NCBI GenBank assembly: GCA_019119335.1 | Contig: DWXF01000063.1 | Span: 1-36,757, forward strand | Origin: Candidatus Flavonifractor merdavium | GTDB lineage: Bacteria; Bacillota; Clostridia; Oscillospirales; Oscillospiraceae | Direction of reading: 5' to 3' | DNA: 36,757 nt | Shown here: positions 1 to 7,234 of the stretch, piece by piece | Numbering within the stretch: the stretch's first letter is position 1 | Layout of the letters: each line of letters begins with the position of its first letter | Translations under genes and position numbers: made by a program | The notes under the pieces: generated by a model | Told to the model about the DNA's origin: nothing | What the model saw: only the letters and a program-made list of their open reading frames with translations | The model's database searches: none

Positions 1-42
1 TTATAGCAAGCCCATCCCTGTGAAAGATTTCTACAATATTTT

Positions 43-170
43 CTTAAAGAGAACCTGATGTCACAATATCCTTCAGACGGGAAGCAGCGAACTTCCCATT
101 TGCAGGATCCGCGCCGTTAAGGCCCACCCGATAAAACGGGAGTTTCCTGTGTTCTCTTCAGGTCATTTTT
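43..170 (+). ncRNA. structured RNA, possibly a short 6S-like RNA
   Basis: The segment folds by eye into a rod. A closing stem pairs 47-54 (AAGAGAAC) with 151-158 (GTTCTCTT), extended past one mismatch by 43-45 with 160-162. An apical arm pairs 68-72 with 104-108 and 79-84 (GGGAAG) with 92-97 (CTTCCC). A small hairpin, 127-130 (CCCG) with 137-140 (CGGG), sits on the 3' side of the open central bubble. A run of T follows at 166-170. Closing stem, large bubble with a 3'-side hairpin and an apical arm is the plan of 6S RNA, the RNA polymerase regulator, but about 125 nt is shorter than the usual 180-200 nt. It could instead be another structured leader or small RNA. The fold is seen; the family name is inference. 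Confidence 0.4.
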
Positions 171-257
171 CCTGGTACGTTCATCCCCCTGCTGTGTGCT
201 TTGGGCAATCCGGGGTTCACCAAACAAAATTTTATTCCCTGAGAGGTGATATAAACT

Positions 258-1643
258 ATGGAACCGAGAACCGGATTGAAAAAGAGATTGGGTATTATCT
301 CATATATTGCGGTCTTTTTGGTCGTAGAAATGATATTTGGCTATTTCATTCTGGAATCCAGAAGACTTTTTTGGGAGAACTCCATGAAACATGGCAGTTA
401 CCTGGCCCAAGCTCAAATAGAAAAAATTGAAACACAGATGCAGGGATATGCCTTTTCCGTGGAACTGGCCGGGAAGTATCTGGACGAAATGGTTGATGCG
501 CACACCTCTGAGGCGCAGATGCAGCAGTGGATGAAATCTTACTGCGAGAAGATCACCGAGCGGTTCGGCAACAACGTTCTGGACATCTATGCCGTTCTGG
601 ATGGCGGTATCGTTGCCGCAAATCCGTGGAAGGGGGACGATGACTACGATTTTCTGACCAAATCCTGGTATACGGATGCGGTAGCCGCACCGCCGGGTAC
701 CATTGTATTTTCCGACTTGTATCAGGATGCTGTTACCGGGCGGGATGTGTTCACCATGTCCCTTGCTCTTTCCGATATCCACAATGTGGTTGCCATAGAT
801 GTGTATCTTACCAGCGAGAACTGGATGGGCTTTTCCGAACTGGCAGACGGCTACGGTTTACTGGTCTATGATCCCCATCAGACACTGGCCTATTCCATCG
901 GGCACATAGATCTCAGCACCGTCCAGGCGGACATACTGACCGATACCTCCAATGAAGTCTCCCACTATGCGGGGTCGGTTAAGGAGGACTACAACCTTTA
1001 TGCATGTAAGCTGAGCAGCGGTTGGAACGTGGTCATTGCGATTCCAAGAGAGGATCTGATCCCCCAGGAACACATGCTCCTGATGAACCTGGGACTTGGC
1101 CTGAACGTCCTGAACATGGTCATCGCCACAATGCTCATCATACGGCATCTTCACAACAGCAGATATATTCGCCAGGATGCCCTGACCGGTCTTTTGAACA
1201 AATCCTATCTGATGAAACAGATCCGCAAACGGCTCAAACGATCCGACGGCGCGCTGCTGATCGTTGACCTGGACAATTTTAAAAAGGTCAATGATAACTA
1301 TGGCCATGACCATGGCGATCTGGTTCTTATCCGGGTGGCGGAGGTGCTGCAGACTTGCTTCCGGAAAACGGACTGCATCGGGCGGTTTGGCGGCGATGAA
1401 TTTATCATCTATGTGGACGAATTCCTTACAGATGCTGTTCTGAATGACAAGGTGCGGGAAGTGCTCCGCCAGGTGGCTGTGCTGTCAAATCAGTATCCCC
1501 TGAGCGGTCTGGCCATCAGTATTGGTGGCTGCCGCTGTGAAAAGGGCGATAAGTACAGCGAAGCGTTCAAGCGTGCGGATGAAGCGTTATACGAGGTAAA
1601 AAACAGCGGAAAATGCGGGTTTGCTATAAAACTCCACGCATAG
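258..1643 (+). CDS. membrane diguanylate cyclase (dCache sensor + GGDEF)
   Basis: Makes the second messenger cyclic di-GMP from two GTP at the membrane, probably gated by a ligand outside the cell. Of 461 residues, about 12-33 form a first membrane span, about 34-270 an extracytoplasmic dCache-like sensor with the typical WYTDA motif near 137, about 273-297 a second span, and about 305-460 the GGDEF domain. The active-site GGDEF at about 378-382 is intact, and an RKTD (RxxD) product-inhibition site lies exactly five residues before it, so both activity and feedback control are expected. The start follows AGGTGAT with good spacing. No EAL or HD-GYP phosphodiesterase is nearby. The ligand cannot be read from the sequence. 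Confidence 0.9.
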   Translation: MEPRTGLKKRLGIISYIAVFLVVEMIFGYFILESRRLFWENSMKHGSYLAQAQIEKIETQMQGYAFSVELAGKYLDEMVDAHTSEAQMQQWMKSYCEKITERFGNNVLDIYAVLDGGIVAANPWKGDDDYDFLTKSWYTDAVAAPPGTIVFSDLYQDAVTGRDVFTMSLALSDIHNVVAIDVYLTSENWMGFSELADGYGLLVYDPHQTLAYSIGHIDLSTVQADILTDTSNEVSHYAGSVKEDYNLYACKLSSGWNVVIAIPREDLIPQEHMLLMNLGLGLNVLNMVIATMLIIRHLHNSRYIRQDALTGLLNKSYLMKQIRKRLKRSDGALLIVDLDNFKKVNDNYGHDHGDLVLIRVAEVLQTCFRKTDCIGRFGGDEFIIYVDEFLTDAVLNDKVREVLRQVAVLSNQYPLSGLAISIGGCRCEKGDKYSEAFKRADEALYEVKNSGKCGFAIKLHA

Positions 1644-1653
1644 CGGATACTCC

Positions 1654-1752
1654 ATGGGAGGTGGCAACCACGCCCAGTTTGGCAACTACGGCCCACAGGA
1701 GGCCGCCCCGCTCCCGCAAGACACAATGCCTTTGCAGAATAGCTGGAAATAG
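1654..1752 (+). pseudogene. 3' fragment of an alpha/beta hydrolase gene
   Basis: A 32-codon open stretch encodes a peptide containing GGGNHAQFGNYGPQE and ends in TAG. The block GGNHAQFGxYGxQ is, to my recollection, typical of the C-terminal catalytic-histidine region of a family of small alpha/beta hydrolases. Nothing upstream continues the fold; the diguanylate cyclase gene ends 11 bases before. I read it as the leftover 3' end of a deleted gene. It could be a chance peptide, since only one motif supports the call. Confidence 0.4.
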
Positions 1753-1824
1753 AAAATGAGCATTTTACATTTCTGAGCGTCGTATTTACAATGGAGTCAG
1801 AAAATGCGTAAGGAGGCTATTCAC

Positions 1825-2301
1825 ATGAACGCATTGGTCGCTTATTTTTCCGCTACCGGCACCACCGCCAAGGCGGCGAAGGCTCTGGCAAACGCCGTGG
1901 GTGGAGAGCTCTATGAGATCAAACCCGCCGTCCCCTACACCAGCGCCGATCTGAACTGGATGGACAAGGGCTCCCGCTCCAGCGTGGAGATGAAGGATGC
2001 CCACTCCCGCCCCGCCCTGGCCGACACCGACGCCCCGGTGGCCGGACACGATGTGATCTTCCTGGGCTTCCCCGTATGGTGGTATGTGGCCCCCACCATC
2101 CTCAACACCTTTCTGGAGGCTTATGACTTCACCGGAAAGACCATCGTTCTCTTCGCTACCACCGGCGGCAGCGGTCTGGGCAAGTCGGCGGCTGGGCTGC
2201 GCTCCAGCGCCCCCGGCGCCAAAATCCTGGATGGCCGGATGCTCAATGGCCGCCTGAATGAGGCAGAGCTGAAGTCCTGGGCGGCAGAGCTGAAACTGTA
2301 A
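1825..2301 (+). CDS. flavodoxin
   Basis: A 158-residue single-domain flavodoxin, an FMN electron carrier of the cytoplasm. The protein opens MNALVAYFSATGTTAKAA, in which the first strand is followed by the FMN-phosphate loop SATGTT. Later FLGFPVWWYVAP is the usual flavodoxin_4-type loop around the isoalloxazine ring, and ATTGGSGLG the second FMN loop. I chose the ATG after AGGAGG at 1811-1816 (8-base spacing); an upstream in-frame ATG at 1804 has no such site. It stands alone, ends at a strong terminator shared with the convergent msrAB gene, and is distinct from the second flavodoxin at 23636. Confidence 0.9.
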   Translation: MNALVAYFSATGTTAKAAKALANAVGGELYEIKPAVPYTSADLNWMDKGSRSSVEMKDAHSRPALADTDAPVAGHDVIFLGFPVWWYVAPTILNTFLEAYDFTGKTIVLFATTGGSGLGKSAAGLRSSAPGAKILDGRMLNGRLNEAELKSWAAELKL

Positions 2302-2316
2302 GCATCCCGAATATTG

Positions 2317-2355
2317 AAAAAATGTGGAGCGCCCAACAGGCACTCCACATTTTTT
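2317..2355. terminator. bidirectional intrinsic terminator
   Basis: AATGTGGAG (2321-2329) pairs with CTCCACATT (2343-2351), flanked by an A run on the left and a T run on the right, so it can stop both the flavodoxin transcript and the convergent msrAB transcript. Confidence 0.85.
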
Positions 2356-2426
2356 ACATCTGTCACACGAAAACAGAAAAGCGCATAGAACATCAAATGT
2401 GGTGCGGCAAACCATCTTCAAGCAGC

Positions 2427-3545
2427 CTATTTCTCAAACAGCTCCAGCAGATATCCGTATCCCTCAGCCTCCATTTCGGCGTATGGGATGAACCGCAGAG
2501 AGGCGCTGTTGATGCAGTAGCGCACACCGTTGGGAGATTCCGGGTCGCCGGTAAACACATGCCCCAGGTGCGAATCCCCCGCCCGGCTCCGGACCTCGGT
2601 GCGGCGCATCCCAAAGCGGTCGTCCGGAAGCTCCACCACGGCGGGGGACTCAATGGGCTTGGAAAAGGCGGGCCAGCCGCAGCCGCTCTCAAATTTATCC
2701 GCAGAGGAGAACAACGGCTCGCCGGTGACTACATCTACATAGATCCCCTTTTCAAACTGATCCCAAAATTCATTGGCAAAGGGCTGCTCCGTGCCGCTCT
2801 CCTGAGTGACGCGATACTGCTCGGCGGTCAGCTTATCCCGGATGACCTCCGCGGCCGGCTTCTGGTAGTCGCCCGGGTCAATGCGCAGCCGGGAAAAGAG
2901 CTCCATCTCCTCCCGGGGAATGTGGCAGTAACCGCCGGGGTTCTTCTCCAGATAATCCTGGTGGTAGTCCTCCGCCGGGTAGAAATTCACCAGCGGGCCG
3001 ATCTCCACAAAAAACGCCTTGCTGCGGCCACGCTCGATATCCGCAATGCGCTCCACCGTCTCTTTGGCCTTGTCGTTGGTGTAGTACACACCGGTCTGGT
3101 ACTGGCTGCCGACGTCATTGCCCTGGCGATTTGCCACCGTGGGGTCGATAACATAAAAATAGGCCAACAGCAGAGCATCCAGGCTGACCTGCTCCGGATC
3201 ATACTCCACCCGCACCGTTTCCCGGAAGCCGGTCTCCCCGGTACACACCGTCCGGTAATCGGCGTCGGCCCGGCCGGTACCGTTGGCATAGCCGCTCTGG
3301 GCATCGAGCACGCCGGGGATGGACTGCATCAGGGCCTCGATGCCCCAAAAACAGCCCCCTGCCAGATAGATGACGTTCTCTGTCGTATCCATATACACTT
3401 CCTCCTCACTGGACCATACGGAAGTATGTCCCGTTTCCGCCCTTTGCTTGTTCTGCTCTCCTCTCTCTGGTCCGCCGGGAGGCGCGGAACAGCCGCTCAG
3501 CACCAGCGCCAAAGCAATCAGGAGAGAAAACCCTTTCTTGCGCAT
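2427..3545 (-). CDS. msrAB: secreted methionine sulfoxide reductase MsrA-MsrB fusion lipoprotein
   Basis: Repairs oxidised methionine in exported proteins: the MsrA half reduces the S-sulfoxide and the MsrB half the R-sulfoxide. The 372-residue protein starts with a lipoprotein signal ([19 protein letters not shown], lipid-anchored Cys19), then a short linker, MsrA with the catalytic GGCFWG (Cys65), and MsrB with SGCGWPAF and the catalytic [11 protein letters not shown] (Cys about 344). The two CxxC zinc pairs of zinc-type MsrB are not seen, so this is the zinc-free type. An in-frame start 20 codons upstream lacks the signal context; the chosen ATG follows AGGAGG. No thioredoxin-like reductant is encoded beside it, so the electron donor is unknown. 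Confidence 0.93.
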   Translation of the reverse strand: MRKKGFSLLIALALVLSGCSAPPGGPERGEQNKQRAETGHTSVWSSEEEVYMDTTENVIYLAGGCFWGIEALMQSIPGVLDAQSGYANGTGRADADYRTVCTGETGFRETVRVEYDPEQVSLDALLLAYFYVIDPTVANRQGNDVGSQYQTGVYYTNDKAKETVERIADIERGRSKAFFVEIGPLVNFYPAEDYHQDYLEKNPGGYCHIPREEMELFSRLRIDPGDYQKPAAEVIRDKLTAEQYRVTQESGTEQPFANEFWDQFEKGIYVDVVTGEPLFSSADKFESGCGWPAFSKPIESPAVVELPDDRFGMRRTEVRSRAGDSHLGHVFTGDPESPNGVRYCINSASLRFIPYAEMEAEGYGYLLELFEK

Positions 3546-3563
3546 GATTGGTGACCTCCTGAG

Positions 3564-3603
3564 GAAAAAGGCGCCGGACCCGGGAAAGCTCCGGATCCGG
3601 CGC
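3564..3603 (-). terminator. terminator-like hairpin between the QueD-like gene and msrAB
   Basis: On the minus strand GCGCCGGA (3603-3596) pairs with TCCGGCGC (3578-3571), followed by TTTTT (3568-3564). It should end the upstream QueD-like transcript, yet the msrAB ribosome binding site begins only four bases later. Confidence 0.7.
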
Positions 3604-3655
3604 ATCGCAAAGACATTGCTGTGTCAGTTTCCGGGATATCCGCAGCGGGCGGAAA

Positions 3656-4222
3656 TTATCCCTTCTTATAGCCGCACTTGGGGCAGACGCCGTTTTCATT
3701 CAGGGCGATGCCGCACAGCGGGCAGCGGTCGATCTGGTTGTGGGTCTCAAACTCCGCCGAGGCCGCGTTAACGCCGCTGGTAAAGGTAATCTTGGCGATG
3801 TTCAGCTTGTCCTTCAGCAGGTCGTAGACAATCTTGATCATCCCCTCCACCGTCAGGGTCTCCTTGGTGACCACCAGGCGGCACTCAGGATAAGCGGTGG
3901 CCAGTTCCGTCTTGAAGGCGGGGCCCTTCATCTGGTTCTGAGGAGCGCCGTTGCGGATGCCCTGCTCCTCATAGACCTTCAGGACCGCAGGCAGAAGGGG
4001 GTCGTCCTCCCGCAGGATCAGCGCGTGGTCAAAGTTCTTCAGAACTTCCCAGGCAGTTTTCTGAATCTCGTTGCAGGGGAACACCATGTTGACGCCGGAC
4101 TCAATGGTGTCCTCCACTTCAATGGTCAGCACGCCGGTGTGGCCGTGGAGATATTGGGCTTCGCCCTTGAACCCGTAAAAGCGGTGGGCGTACTGCAGAT
4201 CCAATGTGGTGATACTTCTCAT
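3656..4222 (-). CDS. 6-pyruvoyl-tetrahydropterin synthase/QueD-family protein with C-terminal zinc ribbon
   Basis: The family converts dihydroneopterin triphosphate into pterin or queuosine precursors at a zinc site. This 188-residue protein keeps the zinc histidines in AHRF (about residue 13) and HGHTG (27 and 29). The segment before HGH (YGFKGEAQYL) lacks the cysteine that serves as catalytic residue in QueD, so normal 6-carboxytetrahydropterin synthesis is doubtful. The last 25 residues form a zinc ribbon, CPLCG followed by CPKCG, not part of classical QueD. No queC, queE or folE gene is close. Start is ATG after AGGAGG. A divergent Crp/Fnr gene shares the upstream region. Family assignment is firm, function is not. 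Confidence 0.75.
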   Translation of the reverse strand: MRSITTLDLQYAHRFYGFKGEAQYLHGHTGVLTIEVEDTIESGVNMVFPCNEIQKTAWEVLKNFDHALILREDDPLLPAVLKVYEEQGIRNGAPQNQMKGPAFKTELATAYPECRLVVTKETLTVEGMIKIVYDLLKDKLNIAKITFTSGVNAASAEFETHNQIDRCPLCGIALNENGVCPKCGYKKG

Positions 4223-4280
4223 ATAAAAGACCTCCTTACAGTTAAATTGACCAGTCCAAAGACCTGTCTAAGTTGTGTTT

Positions 4281-4309
4281 ACTATACTAGAAAACATGGC
4301 CTTTGTCTG
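4281..4309 (-). promoter_or_regulatory. probable sigma-A promoter of the QueD-like gene
   Basis: Minus strand: -35 CAGACA (4309-4304), 17-base spacer, -10 TATAGT (4286-4281), about 60 bases before the start codon. The -35 is weak. Confidence 0.45.
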
Positions 4310-4395
4310 TGATGAGATCACCCTGGGGACATTTTTATGAAAATAATTTGCAGGATGGACCCGGAAGGCGCTCGTGCATTCTCCCTTCCCCACGG

Positions 4396-4432
4396 TTGAC
4401 AGCAGCTGTCCCCGTCCCTTATACTGGGGACA
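4396..4432 (+). promoter_or_regulatory. promoter of the Crp/Fnr gene with overlapping palindrome
   Basis: A consensus -35 TTGACA (4396-4401) is followed after 18 bases by -10 TATACT (4420-4425). An inverted repeat, TGTCCCC (4407-4413) and GGGGACA (4426-4432), brackets the -10 with a 12-base gap. A further GGGGACA half-site lies at 4325-4331 in the divergent leader. The arrangement fits an autoregulatory operator for the encoded regulator; binding is inferred. Confidence 0.65.
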
Positions 4433-4450
4433 CCATGAGGAGGGCACAAG

Positions 4451-5107
4451 ATGAGCTTTCAGAACTGTTTTCCCATCTGGGACCAACTTCAACCCTACCA
4501 GCAGCGCCAGCTCCTCGACTCACTGGCCCTTCAATCCGTGAAAAGAGGCACGATCGTTCGCGGCGGCAACGCGGACTGCGCCGGGCTTTTGCTGATCCGG
4601 ACCGGACAGCTGCGGGCCCTTGTATACTCGGAAGAGGGGCGGGAAATCACCATCTACCGCCTGTTTGACGGGGACATTTGTCTGTTCTGTGCACCCTGCG
4701 TCATCAGCGCCATCCAGTTTGACATGACTATACAGGCAGAAAAGGACACGGAGTTCTGGAGCATCCCGTCGGAGGTCTATCAAAAGCTCATGGCCGAGTC
4801 CGCAGCGGTGGCCAATTACACCAACGAACTGATGGCCAGTCGGTTTTCAGAGGCCATGAACCGGATGGAGCAGTTTATGTGGAAAAGCATGGACAAGCGG
4901 GTGGCTGCCTTTCTGCTGCAGGAAGCTTCTATTGAAGGGACCTGCGAGCTGAGGATCACCCACGAGACCATCGCCAACCACCTGGGCTCCCACCGTGAGG
5001 TGATCACCCGCACGCTGCGCGACTTTCAGAGCGCTGGCATGGTGAGGCTGTCCCGAGGCATGGTGACCATTCTGGATCAGGAAAAGCTGGAGGCGCTGCG
5101 CATATAA
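4451..5107 (+). CDS. Crp/Fnr-family transcriptional regulator
   Basis: A 218-residue DNA-binding regulator: an N-terminal cyclic-nucleotide-type beta-roll (about 15-120), a long dimer helix (about 125-150) and a C-terminal winged helix with the recognition segment THETIANHLGSHREVITR (about 167-184). There is no N-terminal FNR-type four-cysteine cluster. Cysteines do occur in DICLFCAPC near residue 78, in the position where related clostridial regulators carry a conserved Cys segment, so a redox or ligand signal is possible. Start is ATG after GAGGAGGG. It faces the QueD-like gene across a shared promoter region with a likely self-operator. Targets are not known. Confidence 0.88.
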   Translation: MSFQNCFPIWDQLQPYQQRQLLDSLALQSVKRGTIVRGGNADCAGLLLIRTGQLRALVYSEEGREITIYRLFDGDICLFCAPCVISAIQFDMTIQAEKDTEFWSIPSEVYQKLMAESAAVANYTNELMASRFSEAMNRMEQFMWKSMDKRVAAFLLQEASIEGTCELRITHETIANHLGSHREVITRTLRDFQSAGMVRLSRGMVTILDQEKLEALRI

Positions 5108-5130
5108 CAGATGCTATCGGCGCAACGGAG

Positions 5131-5180
5131 AAAAAAGCACATTGGCAGACGGCGTTTTGCCGTCCTGCCAATGTGCTTTT
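5131..5180. terminator. bidirectional terminator
   Basis: A long near-perfect stem, AAAAGCACATTGGCAG (from 5133) against CTGCCAATGTGCTTTT (5165-5180), with an inner ACGGC/GCCGT stem and A/T runs on both sides. It separates the Crp/Fnr gene from the convergent histidine kinase gene. Confidence 0.9.
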
Positions 5181-5194
5181 CCTTGTCCCGGGCT

Positions 5195-6400
5195 TTATTG
5201 TTTTACCGGCAGCCGGAGCTCGCACCGGTAAGGGGTGCCGCTGTGAAATTCCGCTTTGCCCCCATGGGCGGCGGCGATCTGGGCCACCAGCCGCAGGCCG
5301 GTTCCATGAGCGGCCCCGCCGTCCGGCTCCAGCGTCTGAGAGGCGTCCGGCCGCAGCGCGCCCTCCGCACTTCCCCCTTCCACCCATAGGAGAAGCTCCT
5401 TTCCCTCTGCCCTGGCCCCCAGGCGAATGGAACAGCCGGCGGCATTGTGCCGCACACAGTTGCTGAGCAGATTGTTCACCGCCCGCCGCAGCAGGAAGGG
5501 ATCGGCCTTAACCTCAGGCAGAGGCGTCTCCGGCAGCTCCATCTCAACATCAAAGCCGGAGCCCATGCCGCCGTTGAGAAAGTCTGCCGCCGTCTGCCGC
5601 AGGAAGGCTGAGGGCTGAATAATCTCCTTCCGCAGGGCCTGCATCTCACAGTCCAGGCGCATGGTCAGGTTCAGGTCGTTCACCAGATCCCGGATAACCT
5701 GGCTCTGGGTCCGGATGGCGGATGCCTGGCGTCTGTGCTCCGGTGTCAGGTCCGGAGCCTCCTCCATCTGGGCGGCGTAGCCCATGACCACCGACAGAGG
5801 GGTGCGGATGTCGTGGGAAACGCCGTTGATCCAGTTGGACCGGGCGGCGTCCCGAACCTGCTGGGCCTGCCGGAACCACCGGCCCACCGCCAGCCATGCG
5901 AGGCTCAGCACTCCGCCCAGGGCCAGCAGGAAAAGAGCCAGGAACCAGGCGGGGGTCTGGAGCAGCACCTGGGTGTCCATGGCAATGTCGTGCTTCCATA
6001 TGCTCCCCCTGGGAGAGCCAACTACCAGCAGCCCATCCTCCCGCACCCAGCTCTGGACCGGGTAGCCGCCGAGATACCACCGGGTGAAGGCGGCCACATC
6101 GGTGAGTGTGTACCGCTCCGGCACGTCCTCCGGCTTGCGGAGAGACCACACCACCTGCCCCTCCTGATCCAGCAGCATGGCCCAGCGGTCCTCCTCCAGC
6201 AGCGCGTCATCGGCAAAGACATAGGCCGCACCATCCCAGACCAGAGCGTTGGATAGTTGTTCCATGGGGGTGTTCCAGTCCTGACCGCCATTTGAGTTGT
6301 AGTAGACAAAGCCGATGAGTCCCACCAGGGTCACCACGGCGATGAGAAGGGCAGAGGCCGCCACCAGCATGGCCCCTTTCCATAAACCCCGCAGCCTCAT
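5195..6400 (-). CDS. sensor histidine kinase, CprK/lantibiotic-responsive type
   Basis: Membrane kinase of 401 residues: span one at about 9-33, an extracytoplasmic loop of about 118 residues, span two at about 152-173, then the dimerisation/phosphoacceptor box with SHDIRTPL (His196) and an ATP-binding domain with NNLLSNCVRHN (N-box) and HGTGL (G-box). It overlaps the upstream response regulator gene by ATGA, which fixes the start at 6400 although the frame is open further up. A medium-sized external loop with two spans resembles the CprK kinase of Clostridioides difficile, which senses lantibiotics. The divergent ABC genes support a cell-envelope or antimicrobial-peptide stress role. Confidence 0.88.
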   Translation of the reverse strand: MRLRGLWKGAMLVAASALLIAVVTLVGLIGFVYYNSNGGQDWNTPMEQLSNALVWDGAAYVFADDALLEEDRWAMLLDQEGQVVWSLRKPEDVPERYTLTDVAAFTRWYLGGYPVQSWVREDGLLVVGSPRGSIWKHDIAMDTQVLLQTPAWFLALFLLALGGVLSLAWLAVGRWFRQAQQVRDAARSNWINGVSHDIRTPLSVVMGYAAQMEEAPDLTPEHRRQASAIRTQSQVIRDLVNDLNLTMRLDCEMQALRKEIIQPSAFLRQTAADFLNGGMGSGFDVEMELPETPLPEVKADPFLLRRAVNNLLSNCVRHNAAGCSIRLGARAEGKELLLWVEGGSAEGALRPDASQTLEPDGGAAHGTGLRLVAQIAAAHGGKAEFHSGTPYRCELRLPVKQ

Positions 6401-7083
6401 GTGGTACCCTCCCGCTGGAGCCGGTAGCCCAGCCCCCGCACCGTCAGCAGAAACCGCGGATGGGAGGGGTCCGCCTCCACCTTCTCCCGCAGGCGGCGGA
6501 TGTGGACCATGAGGGTATTCTCGTAGCCAACCAGAGGCCCGTCCCATAAGGCGGAGCATAGAGCGTCAATGGTAACAATGTTCCCCCGGGCCTCCCACAG
6601 CTTGCGGAGCAGAGCGAACTCCTTGGCGGTAAGGGCGCTCTCCTGACCGCCCCGGCGAACCGTCCCCTTCCCCCAGTCGATCTCCGTCTCTCCCAGCCGT
6701 GCCGAGTGGGTTTCCTCCCGGTAGACCCGGCGCAGCACCGCCCGCAGACGGAGCAGCAGCTCCTGAGGCAGAAAGGGCTTGGTGATATAGTCGTCCGCTC
6801 CCAGGCCCAGGCCCCTGAGCCGGGCCTCGTCCTCATCCCGGGCGGAGAGGAACAGCACCGGTATATCCCGGATTTCACGAAGCCTTCCAAAGAGGGAGAA
6901 CCCCTCCCCGTCGGGGAGCATCACATCCAGCAGCACCGCGTCCGGGACGGCGGCGTGAAACCGCTCCAGCGCCTGGGCGCAGGACAGCGCCCCGTCGGTC
7001 TCGTAGCCCGCCCGGGTCAGGATCTCCCCCACCATGTGCTGGAGAGCGGGCTCGTCATCTACAATCAAAATGCGATAGGCCAT
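6397..7083 (-). CDS. OmpR-family response regulator, partner of the adjacent kinase
   Basis: 228 residues: receiver domain with acidic pocket VDDE (9-12), phosphoacceptor Asp53 in LLDVMLPDG and the conserved Lys in YITKPF near 104, then an OmpR/PhoB winged helix (about 130-225) ending in TVRGLGYRL. The ATG follows AAAGGAGG. It is the first gene of the regulator-kinase pair and is transcribed away from the ABC transporter genes. The phased repeats at 7159-7197 in the shared intergenic region are the natural candidate for its binding site, as direct repeats about one helical turn apart are typical for OmpR-family dimers. Confidence 0.92.
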   Translation of the reverse strand: MAYRILIVDDEPALQHMVGEILTRAGYETDGALSCAQALERFHAAVPDAVLLDVMLPDGEGFSLFGRLREIRDIPVLFLSARDEDEARLRGLGLGADDYITKPFLPQELLLRLRAVLRRVYREETHSARLGETEIDWGKGTVRRGGQESALTAKEFALLRKLWEARGNIVTIDALCSALWDGPLVGYENTLMVHIRRLREKVEADPSHPRFLLTVRGLGYRLQREGTT

Positions 7084-7115
7084 ACCTCTGGCCTCCTTTG
7101 TATTCGGCTATCTCC

Positions 7116-7143
7116 ATTATAACCGCTCTTTCCACTCCGTCCA
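7116..7143 (-). promoter_or_regulatory. promoter of the regulator-kinase pair
   Basis: Minus strand: consensus -10 TATAAT (7121-7116) with a TGGACG -35 (7143-7138) at 16 bases, about 35 bases before the start codon. Confidence 0.55.
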
Positions 7144-7158
7144 GCCCCGGGAAACGAA

Positions 7159-7212
7159 GTAAGGTAATCGTAAGGCAGGCTTCATGGGCGTGTAAGGCAG
7201 AACCGCTATGAT
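7159..7212 (+). promoter_or_regulatory. ABC transporter promoter with three phased GTAAGG repeats
   Basis: GTAAGG occurs at 7159-7164, 7170-7175 and 7192-7197. The spacings are exactly 11 and 22 bases, so all copies lie on one face of the helix. The last two share GTAAGGCAG. A -10-like TATGAT lies at 7207-7212, while the position 17 bases upstream of it (7184-7189) has no recognisable -35, which suggests a promoter that needs an activator. The divergent OmpR-type regulator is the likely protein. Confidence 0.6.
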
Positions 7213-7234
7213 AGGGGCACAAGGAGGTCTTGCC

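Noticed and set aside
43-170. SRP RNA or GEMM c-di-GMP riboswitch
   Set aside because: GGGAAGCAGC recalls the SRP core, but the GGAA tetraloop and its stem are absent. The GEMM core blocks before and after the tetraloop are also absent.
149-430. Open frame overlapping the structured RNA and the start of the diguanylate cyclase
   Set aside because: No ribosome site, overlaps a well-supported gene in another frame, and begins inside the RNA fold.
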